Source: an uncultured bacterium
Lineage (GTDB): Bacteria > Cyanobacteriota > Vampirovibrionia > Gastranaerophilales > Gastranaerophilaceae
Direction: 5' to 3'
Length of the DNA stretch: 5,121 nucleotides
Assembly (NCBI GenBank): GCA_900314375.1
Contig: OMVC01000090.1
Location: 1-5,121 of the forward strand
A model generated the notes under the pieces. The model made no database searches and was not told where the DNA came from. It worked only from the letters and a program-made list of their open reading frames with translations. Shown one piece after another: positions 1 to 5,121 of this stretch. The number at the start of each line of letters is the position of its first letter. Position 1 is the stretch's first letter. The position numbers and the translations under genes are program-made.

Positions 1-1282
1 CACCCTCAATTTCAGAGATTGGTGCCGTTTTTACCTGCACCTCATTTCTTATAACCGGAATTGCAGAATTTTGATATAATGCTTGATCTGACAGTACAGG
101 TAAATTTCTGTTTGAAGTATAATATAGTTCAGATTTTTTACCGGTTAATACAAATGCTGCATCATGAGCATCTCCACCCGCAAGAGGATTATCGCAGTTG
201 GTACTGGTTGACATTCCGGCAATATACCAGTATTTGTCGAGAGGAATATTGTTTGCTTTAAGAGTTTTTTGCACTTCTTGTCTGTATTTTTCAAATGCAG
301 CTTCCAAAAGCATTGTATCCGGGTCATCTTGAGAATACCTTGTACCTTTTTGTGCTAAAATTTCTCTTACTTCATCTTCGGTAAACGTGTAAGTCCCTGT
401 TATATGTGTTTTATAATGGCTGTCTTTTAGTGCTTCCGCCGCAAGTTTTGCTCCCGGTAAATTGAATGTGTATACTTTTTTACCATTTACAGTTCTTTCG
501 CTTCTTAAATTTCTTAAAATTTTTTGACCGCCGCTTATATTTCTAATTCCGTTTATTGTCGCCATTAGGTAGCAGTCCCCTTGCTGTCTTTGAGCAGAGT
601 TGTCGTAAACATTGTCAAGAACAGGCTTTGCGTGCGAACCATTTGTGGGGCTTGGCCTGTCAGGTCTGTTAGGTTTGTCCGGTTTGTCAGGTTTGTCCGG
701 TTTGTCCGGTTTGTCCGGTTTGTCCGGTTTATTAGGTTTGTCAGGACCATCGACTAACCTGCCAAGTTTTTCTGGCTTATCCGGATTGCTCGGCTTGTTA
801 ATACGTTCTTTCCATTTGTCAACTTCAGCTTCTGCTTGTTCTTTAGTTATAACTTCGTTTTTTACGAGTTTATTTTCAATTGAGGGCGGAATCTTGATTT
901 CTTCTCCGACCTTAAACCAGTGGCGTTTATGTGCGCCTGCGTTTGCTTGTATAAATTCTTCAAATTCGGGTGTTCCTTGTTTGAATCCCAATCTTTTGGC
1001 TGTTTGCTCAAATGTTTCGCCTTCTTTTGGGTATGTAATAATATTATTGTTTTTGTCGCGTATGAATTGTGCGCCATCTGAACTGTGTTCAACCGCTAAA
1101 CCCATATCCCTCTTGTTATCTCCTCCTGACAGACCTTGTTGTAAAATCTGTTTCAATTCTTGAGCTGTATAAGTCTTACCGTCAAGAGTAAATGTATCAG
1201 AAGCTTCAGAAGAACTTATTCTTTGCTGTAAGCCTGTGTCGGACAGCAATTTAGCTGCGATGCTTTGTACATTATCTACCAT
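1..1282 (-). CDS. LysM-like / Pro-Asp-Lys linker / calpain-like cysteine protease (C-terminus outside window)
   Basis: Seen: reading the minus strand from the ATG at 1282-1280 gives 427 codons with no stop, running off the left edge. The start is supported by AGGAG seven bases upstream. Residues 1-80 are polar, with no signal peptide or membrane segment. Residues about 81-132 (from ITYPKEGETF to IKIP) have the LysM pattern, a carbohydrate- or peptidoglycan-binding fold. Residues 180-210 are a Pro-Asp-Lys linker. From about residue 225 the sequence matches calpain-type (C2) papain-fold proteases: QGDCYLMATI at 234-243 (Q234 oxyanion hole, C237 nucleophile), MLLEAAFEKY at 324-333, and GGDAHDAAFVLTG at 369-381, which corresponds to the calpain GG..EA...LTG segment. 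By calpain spacing, the catalytic His and Asn should lie just past the window edge. Inferred: a cysteine protease or protease-like effector tethered to cell wall or glycan. Activity, export route and substrate cannot be told from here. It is transcribed divergently from the two-component genes. Confidence 0.85.
   Translation of the reverse strand, partial: MVDNVQSIAAKLLSDTGLQQRISSSEASDTFTLDGKTYTAQELKQILQQGLSGGDNKRDMGLAVEHSSDGAQFIRDKNNNIITYPKEGETFEQTAKRLGFKQGTPEFEEFIQANAGAHKRHWFKVGEEIKIPPSIENKLVKNEVITKEQAEAEVDKWKERINKPSNPDKPEKLGRLVDGPDKPNKPDKPDKPDKPDKPDKPDKPNRPDRPSPTNGSHAKPVLDNVYDNSAQRQQGDCYLMATINGIRNISGGQKILRNLRSERTVNGKKVYTFNLPGAKLAAEALKDSHYKTHITGTYTFTEDEVREILAQKGTRYSQDDPDTMLLEAAFEKYRQEVQKTLKANNIPLDKYWYIAGMSTSTNCDNPLAGGDAHDAAFVLTGKKSELYYTSNRNLPVLSDQALYQNSAIPVIRNEVQVKTAPISEIEG
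653..745 (-). repeat. 9-bp tandem repeat encoding a Pro-Asp-Lys linker
   Basis: In the coding direction the unit is AAACCGGAC (Lys-Pro-Asp). Four perfect copies occupy 695-730, then one copy with CCT for CCG, another perfect copy, and degenerate edge units (PNK, PNR, PDR), making about ten triplets over residues 180-210 of the calpain-like protein. The unit length is a multiple of three, so gain or loss of copies changes linker length without breaking the frame. The linker separates the LysM-like domain from the protease domain and is probably an extended, charged, flexible spacer. Confidence 0.9.
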
Positions 1283-1289
1283 TCTTTTT

Positions 1290-1294
1290 CTCCT
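1290..1294 (-). promoter_or_regulatory. Ribosome-binding site of the calpain-like gene
   Basis: AGGAG on the minus strand, seven bases before the ATG at 1282. This is a canonical Shine-Dalgarno site at a normal distance and it fixes the start of the long partial frame. It contrasts with the divergent response-regulator gene, which has none. Confidence 0.8.
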
Positions 1295-1363
1295 AAATAT
1301 AGAATATATTCACTATTATTTACGGATTTAATATGCAAAAACTTTAGTGTGTATATGTGTATT

Positions 1364-1405
1364 TTTACAATAATTTACAAATTAAGTTTTAACAAAATAT
1401 TAATC
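1364..1405 (+). promoter_or_regulatory. Candidate Pho-box-like operator (TTTACA/TTAACA direct repeats)
   Basis: Seen: TTTACAA occurs at 1364-1370 and again at 1374-1380 (10-bp period). TTAACA follows at 1389-1394 and TTAATC at 1400-1405, 11 bp apart. Known: OmpR/PhoB-family regulators bind direct repeats with a 10-11 bp period, and Bacillus PhoP boxes are described as TT(A/C/T)A(C/T)A repeats; TTTACA and TTAACA fit that form. Inferred: the response regulator encoded immediately downstream may bind here, controlling its own operon and possibly the divergent calpain-like gene. The region is AT-rich, so chance similarity is a real alternative. Confidence 0.4.
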
Positions 1406-1423
1406 TCTATAAACTTTTAATAG

Positions 1424-1429
1424 TATAAT
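1424..1429 (+). promoter_or_regulatory. -10 box of the response-regulator operon (leaderless start)
   Basis: A perfect TATAAT ends six bases before the ATG at 1436, so transcription would begin at or next to the start codon. No purine-rich Shine-Dalgarno sequence lies in the 20 bases upstream of that ATG. There is no clear TTGACA-like -35 at the usual distance (1401-1406 reads TAATCT), which is compatible with an activator-dependent promoter. Confidence 0.6.
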
Positions 1430-1435
1430 AAATTT

Positions 1436-2128
1436 ATGAGTATAAAAGATGCCAAAATTCTTATTGTTGAAGATGAAATTCAGTTAAACAGAGTTATGGA
1501 GCTTATGCTTCAAGCCGCCGGTTACTATAAAATCAGATGCGCATTTGACGGAAATGAGGCTCTTAATTTTATTAAAGCCGACAAACCGGATTTAATTTTG
1601 CTTGATGTTATGATTCCGGAACTTGACGGATATTCTCTGTGTAAGATAATCAAAAATGATGAAGTTTACAAAGATACAAAAGTCATCATGATTACAGCTA
1701 AAAAAATGGAAAATGATGTGTTAGAGGGTTTCAGAGCAGGTGCTATAGATTATATTACAAAACCTTTCAGCAACAAAATTCTTCTGGCAAGAATAAAGGC
1801 TCATTTGGAGTCATTGAATTCCATTGGCGGTATAAAAAAATATAAGGATATTATTATTGATAATGATAAAATGATTGTAAAAGTACAAGATAAAGAGGTT
1901 GAATTAACTAATTTTGAATATAAAATATTAGATACTTTTATTTCAAATGTAGGAATAGTTTTTAGCCGTTCTGTCTTACTCTCAATACTTCGTGGGGATG
2001 AAGGTTTTAATATATCCGAGCGTGCTGTTGATGTTCAAATTGTAAATTTAAGAAGAAAACTCGGACAAAGAGGACAGGACATAGAAACAATAAGGGGTAC
2101 CGGATATAAGCTGAAGGAAATAGTATGA
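1436..2128 (+). CDS. OmpR/PhoB-family response regulator
   Basis: A 230-residue two-domain transcription regulator of normal family length. The receiver domain spans about residues 6-118: acidic pocket E12/D13, phosphoacceptor D57 in LILLDVMIPELDGY, T87 and K109 (YITKPF). A short linker leads to a winged-helix DNA-binding domain at about 135-229, with the typical RAVDVQIVNLRRKLG recognition-helix region and IETIRGTGYKL wing. All residues needed for phosphorylation are present. The start is chosen because the receiver strand (AKILIVEDE) begins right after it; there is no Shine-Dalgarno, but TATAAT sits six bases upstream. The stop overlaps the kinase start (ATGA), so the two are co-transcribed and probably translationally coupled. 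The phosphate transporter gene downstream suggests a PhoB/PhoP-like role; this is inference, because the same domain layout serves many other signals. Confidence 0.95.
   Translation: MSIKDAKILIVEDEIQLNRVMELMLQAAGYYKIRCAFDGNEALNFIKADKPDLILLDVMIPELDGYSLCKIIKNDEVYKDTKVIMITAKKMENDVLEGFRAGAIDYITKPFSNKILLARIKAHLESLNSIGGIKKYKDIIIDNDKMIVKVQDKEVELTNFEYKILDTFISNVGIVFSRSVLLSILRGDEGFNISERAVDVQIVNLRRKLGQRGQDIETIRGTGYKLKEIV
2114..2118 (+). promoter_or_regulatory. Ribosome-binding site of the histidine kinase, inside the regulator gene
   Basis: AAGGA lies six bases before the kinase ATG at 2125 and within the last codons of the response regulator. Together with the ATGA overlap at 2125-2128 it supports this kinase start and coupled translation. 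Confidence 0.65.
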
Positions 2129-3513
2129 AAAAAAGGGATTTATTCTGGATAAATAAAATTATTTGGCTGTTTGGTATTTTAGCAATTTTCATATTGATTT
2201 CTTTATACAATTTTATTCAAATAAATCATTTGTATTTGGACGGTGAAGAAAATGAAATAAACTTTTATAAAAAACAAATAAAACTGGCGGCAACACCGTA
2301 TTTGTCCAAAAATGATAATTCGGGATTAATGGAATATTGTGAAAATTTTAAAAATGAGAATTTTGTTTCTTTTCAAATTTTTGATGAAAACAAAAAATTA
2401 ATTGCGGGAACTACTTTGAATAATAAAAAACTTGATCCTGACACTCATATCCTTGACAGACAATTAAACAAATGGGAAATATACAAAAGCATAATTAAAC
2501 ATCAGAAGTTGTCTGATGTCAGTGAATTTGATATAAAAAATAAAAAATACTACCTTGAGCTTGTTTTACTTGAAGATGCTTTTGTTTCATCATTAATAGA
2601 TTCTCAGATAAATATAATCATATTCTTTGTAATTTGCTTGCTTCTTTTGAGCGGATATTTTGTATATGTTTTTTCAACTATTAGAAATTCGTTTAATAGT
2701 CTGGAGGACAGCGTCGTAAAAATTTCAAATGGGGAACTGGATACAGAAGTCAAGGTTTCAAAAGAAGGATTGTTGCAAGAAATATCTATTGCAATAAAAC
2801 AAATGACATCAAAATTAAAAAACCAAATTGTAAGACTAAAAAAATTAGAAGAATATCGTTCGATTTTTGTTCAAGATATGACACACGAAATAAAAACACC
2901 AATTGCAACAATTAATTCGGCAATAGAACTTTTAGATACGAAAAATTCAATAGCCGATAGTGATAGAGAATGCTTTGATATAATACTTTCTCAAACGGAT
3001 AATATTAATAAACTTGTTAATGACATTTTAACACTTTCTGAAATTGAGTTGGAACAGACTAACGAAAACAAGAATTTTACAACATTCAATCTTAATAAAA
3101 TGGTTGAAAAAGCTATTTCTTATTTAAATATACAAAACACAAATATTTTATTTTTGCCAAAATGTGATTTAGACGTGTTTGCCAATGAAGACTTACTTAT
3201 AGCTGCAATAATAAATCTTTTAAATAATGCTCTTAAATATTCAGGGACTCAAAAAATTGAGGTAATCACAGACCAAAAAGACGGTAATATAACAATCTCT
3301 GTAAAAGATTACGGTATAGGTATTCAAGAAAATCATTTAGATAAGATATTTACACGATTTTACAGAGTTGATAAAGCAAGGAGTCGTCAGTCGGGCGGAA
3401 CCGGTTTGGGACTTGCGATAGTAAAACATATAGCTCAACTTCATAGAGGAAGCGTAAGTGTAGAAAGTGAACTTGGTAAAGGCTCAACTTTCAAAATTAA
3501 TATACCTAAATAA
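2125..3513 (+). CDS. Membrane sensor histidine kinase, cognate of the upstream regulator
   Basis: A 462-residue transmembrane kinase. TM1 is at about residues 11-31 and TM2 at about 162-185; between them is an extracytoplasmic sensor region of about 130 residues that I do not recognise. A HAMP-type linker follows (about 182-234), then the dimerisation and phosphoacceptor domain with H254 in DMTHEIKTPI. The HATPase_c domain runs from about 348 to 461: N box IINLLNNALKYS (362-373), G1 DYGIGI (395-400), F box IFTRFYRVD (408-416) and G2 GGTGLGLAIV (424-433). All catalytic motifs are intact, so it should autophosphorylate at H254 and pass phosphate to D57 of the regulator. HAMP leads directly into the H-box domain with no room for a cytoplasmic PAS domain, unlike the PhoR proteins of E. 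coli and B. subtilis. A phosphate-related signal is inferred only from the transporter downstream. Confidence 0.95.
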   Translation: MKKRDLFWINKIIWLFGILAIFILISLYNFIQINHLYLDGEENEINFYKKQIKLAATPYLSKNDNSGLMEYCENFKNENFVSFQIFDENKKLIAGTTLNNKKLDPDTHILDRQLNKWEIYKSIIKHQKLSDVSEFDIKNKKYYLELVLLEDAFVSSLIDSQINIIIFFVICLLLLSGYFVYVFSTIRNSFNSLEDSVVKISNGELDTEVKVSKEGLLQEISIAIKQMTSKLKNQIVRLKKLEEYRSIFVQDMTHEIKTPIATINSAIELLDTKNSIADSDRECFDIILSQTDNINKLVNDILTLSEIELEQTNENKNFTTFNLNKMVEKAISYLNIQNTNILFLPKCDLDVFANEDLLIAAIINLLNNALKYSGTQKIEVITDQKDGNITISVKDYGIGIQENHLDKIFTRFYRVDKARSRQSGGTGLGLAIVKHIAQLHRGSVSVESELGKGSTFKINIPK

Positions 3514-3522
3514 GTAACTATC

Positions 3523-3557
3523 CTAACTTTATGCTAACAATATTTTTATATGATAAT
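3523..3557 (+). promoter_or_regulatory. Candidate promoter with CTAAC repeats upstream of the transporter
   Basis: CTAAC occurs at 3523-3527 and 3534-3538, exactly 11 bp apart, with a further GTAAC at 3514-3518. Fifteen to eighteen bases after the second repeat begins there is a -10-like sequence, TATGAT (3549-3554) overlapping GATAAT (3552-3557). An 11-bp direct repeat in place of a -35 box is the architecture of Pho-regulated promoters. I infer a regulator-dependent promoter that lets the transporter be expressed separately from the kinase. No hairpin terminator is visible in the 78-bp gap, so read-through from the two-component genes is also likely. Confidence 0.4.
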
Positions 3558-3581
3558 AATAAAGTATTGTGCACGGTAAAT

Positions 3582-3587
3582 AGAGGA
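3582..3587 (+). promoter_or_regulatory. Ribosome-binding site of the Na/Pi transporter gene
   Basis: AGAGGA lies four bases before the ATG at 3592, slightly close but usable. It favours this start over the out-of-frame ATG at 3588, which directly abuts the site. Confidence 0.6.
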
Positions 3588-3591
3588 ATGT

Positions 3592-5094
3592 ATGGATATC
3601 TTTTCAATTTTTACGCTATGCGGCGGACTTGGTTTTTTCTTATTCGGTATGATGGTGATGTCAAACGGTTTGGAAAAACTTGCAGGTGACAAACTTGATA
3701 AATTCATAAAAAATGCAACTTCAAATCCGATTAAAAGTTTAGCACTCGGGGCGGGAATAACGGTTGCAATTCAAAGCTCGTCTGCATTAACGGTTATGCT
3801 TGTCGGTTTTGTAAATTCAGGTATTATGGAATTATCCCAAACCGTCGGAATGATTATGGGTTCTAATATTGGAACAACTTTGACCTCTTGGATTTTGAGT
3901 TTATCCGGAATAGAAAGTTCGAATTTCTTTTTAAGACTTTTAAAACCTGAGTCTTTTTGCCCTATTTTATCTTTACTTGGCGTAATACTAATAATGGCGG
4001 GGAAAAATAATACTTCCAAAAGAAAAAATATCGGGATGTTTTTTGTGGGTTTTGCAATATTGATGTTCGGCATGATTTTAATGTCATCATCAATGTCGCC
4101 GTTGGCTCAAAATGATGAATTTGCAAAATTTTTGACATATTTTAAAAATCCTGTTTTAGGCTTATTAACCGGTATGATAATTACCGCAATTATTCAAAGT
4201 TCAGCTGCTTCTGTCGGCATATTGCAAGCTCTGGCTATATCCGGCGGTGTAAATTGGGCAATAGCAGTACCTATCATTATCGGACAAAATATAGGTACTT
4301 GTGTTACTTCAATGTTATCTGCGATTGGCGTTAATACTGCCGCTAAAAGAGTTGCCGTTATACATGTAAGTTTCAATATTTTAGGTGCTTTAATATTCTT
4401 ACCTTTGTATGAAATCGGACATTACTTTATAAATTCTCTTCCTTTTAATCAAACAATATCCCCATTTGGAATTGCCGTAGTACATTCGGTTTTTAATATA
4501 GGCACAACAATATTGCTGCTCCCTTTTGCAAAAATGTTAGAAAAAATAGCATATTTGGTCATTAAAGAAGATAAAGATGATAAAAAAGTTATATTAGATG
4601 ACAGATTACTTGTTGTTCCTTCTGTTGCCATTGAACAATCTTATCAAGTCACGGTTGAAATGGGAAAATTGTCAAGAGAGATTTTAACAATGTCTGTTAA
4701 AATGTTTAAGCAGTATAACCCCAAGTTTATAGAAATAATTGATAAGAAAGAAAAATTGATTGACAGATATCAAGATGAATTAGAAAGTTTTCTGCAAAAA
4801 TTATCGGCAAAAGATTTAACAGAGGCAGAAAGTAATCGTATTTCACAGTTATTTTTAACTATATCGGATATAGAAAAAATTGCAGATTATTCAGTTGATA
4901 TATTACATATTGCCCAAAAAACAGGTTCAAAAAATTGGACTTTTATGGAAGATTCTATTTCTGAATTAAAGAATGTTGTAAACGCCGTAAAGGATATATA
5001 CGATTACACTATGAACAGCTTTATTAATTTTGACTATTATAAAGCGTTAAAAATAGAATCATTTGAAAACATTATTGATGATATGCATTGTTAA
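3592..5094 (+). CDS. Na+/phosphate cotransporter-family protein with PhoU-like tail, possibly cut short
   Basis: A 500-residue inner-membrane protein of the Na/Pi cotransporter (NptA/YjbB-like, SLC34-related) family. Two inverted-topology repeats are visible. The first has QSSSA at 61-65 and GSNIGTT at 90-96; the second has QSSAA at 202-206 and GQNIGT at 231-236. The paired QSS motifs form the substrate and sodium site in this family. Hydrophobic segments run through to about residue 325. Residues 345-441 form a complete PhoU-like helical bundle (KLIDRYQDELESFL; ISDIEKIADYS). A second bundle starts at about 453 but ends abruptly at ENIIDDMHC, where family members usually continue for roughly 50 more residues. 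Its role would be sodium-driven phosphate transport (import, or export as reported for YjbB), with the PhoU part regulatory. Its position behind a two-component system suggests phosphate-responsive control. See the finding on the stop codon. Confidence 0.9.
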   Translation: MDIFSIFTLCGGLGFFLFGMMVMSNGLEKLAGDKLDKFIKNATSNPIKSLALGAGITVAIQSSSALTVMLVGFVNSGIMELSQTVGMIMGSNIGTTLTSWILSLSGIESSNFFLRLLKPESFCPILSLLGVILIMAGKNNTSKRKNIGMFFVGFAILMFGMILMSSSMSPLAQNDEFAKFLTYFKNPVLGLLTGMIITAIIQSSAASVGILQALAISGGVNWAIAVPIIIGQNIGTCVTSMLSAIGVNTAAKRVAVIHVSFNILGALIFLPLYEIGHYFINSLPFNQTISPFGIAVVHSVFNIGTTILLLPFAKMLEKIAYLVIKEDKDDKKVILDDRLLVVPSVAIEQSYQVTVEMGKLSREILTMSVKMFKQYNPKFIEIIDKKEKLIDRYQDELESFLQKLSAKDLTEAESNRISQLFLTISDIEKIADYSVDILHIAQKTGSKNWTFMEDSISELKNVVNAVKDIYDYTMNSFINFDYYKALKIESFENIIDDMHC

Positions 5095-5121
5095 TGCAAA
5101 GAAAAATCATATAAGAAGAAT
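5095..5121 (+). other. Open continuation of the transporter frame after its TAA
   Basis: The nine codons after the stop are open in the same frame and read CKEKSYKKN. These can be laid over the helix that usually follows in PhoU domains (a pattern like LRERHIERL). They may therefore be the remainder of an interrupted PhoU domain rather than true intergenic DNA. Only 27 bases are visible, so this is weak support. Confidence 0.25.

Noticed and set aside
162..167. H373 in GGDAHDAAF of the calpain-like protein as the catalytic His
   Set aside because: The surrounding GG....A...LTG fits the conserved calpain segment that precedes the catalytic His by about 60 residues, so the true His is expected beyond the window edge.
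612..1163. Plus-strand 183-codon frame rich in Gly-Leu-Ser repeats
   Set aside because: It is the antisense image of the Pro-Asp-Lys repeat in the minus-strand calpain-like gene. It has no ribosome-binding site or recognisable domain, whereas the opposite frame has three recognisable modules and a good start.
1321..1372. Promoter of the calpain-like gene on the minus strand
   Set aside because: Several weak AT-rich -10/-35 pairs are possible (for example TTTGCA with loosely spaced TATATT), but none stands out enough to call.
3538..3569. Inverted repeat CAATA...TATTG as a terminator between kinase and transporter
   Set aside because: It has only a 5-bp AT-rich stem around a loop of over 20 bases, with no T-run after it.
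5094..5114. ATG overlapping the transporter stop as a downstream gene start
   Set aside because: The frame reads MQRKII and stops at once.
1..5121. CRISPR arrays, tRNA or rRNA genes, insertion sequences, phage modules
   Set aside because: No spaced direct repeats with unique spacers, no tRNA-like cloverleaf, no transposase frame and no terminal inverted repeats were seen. The window is fully accounted for by four genes and short gaps.

Overview
The window is AT-rich bacterial DNA using the standard genetic code (TGA and TAA stops; an ATGA stop/start overlap between two genes). It holds four genes: one partial gene on the minus strand and three tightly packed genes on the plus strand. The sequence alone does not fix the organism. 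A TATAAT -10 box, apparent leaderless translation and a LysM/calpain-like protein without a signal peptide would fit a host-associated low-GC lineage such as Gastranaerophilales (non-photosynthetic Cyanobacteriota), but this is a tentative guess and a Firmicutes-like or other low-GC lineage is not excluded.

Left part (1-1282, minus strand): the N-terminal 427 codons of a modular protein running off the left edge. It has a short N-terminal region, a LysM-like domain, a linker of ten Pro-Asp/Asn-Lys/Arg triplets written in a 9-bp tandem repeat, and the front part of a calpain-like (family C2) papain-fold cysteine protease domain. The oxyanion Gln and nucleophile Cys are visible in QGDCY; the expected His and Asn lie beyond the window. 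Because the ORF has no stop in the window it is easy to miss, and its antisense strand carries a spurious Gly-Leu-Ser repeat ORF.

Middle (1283-1435): a divergent intergenic region. It carries a good ribosome-binding site for the minus-strand gene, and a perfect TATAAT six bases before the ATG of the plus-strand gene, with no Shine-Dalgarno sequence, which suggests a leaderless mRNA. Direct repeats of TTTACA/TTAACA type resemble binding sites of PhoB/PhoP-like regulators.

Right part (1436-5094, plus strand): an OmpR/PhoB-family response regulator, a membrane sensor histidine kinase overlapping it by four bases, and, 78 bp downstream, a Na+/phosphate cotransporter-family protein (two Na/Pi repeats with QSS motifs plus a PhoU-like tail). 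The gap before the transporter has its own candidate promoter with CTAAC repeats 11 bp apart. The simplest reading is a phosphate-responsive two-component system that controls itself and the adjacent transporter; this is inferred from gene order and families, not shown. The transporter stops inside the second helical bundle of its PhoU-like domain, and the frame after the stop still looks PhoU-like, so a nonsense mutation or sequencing error deserves checking.
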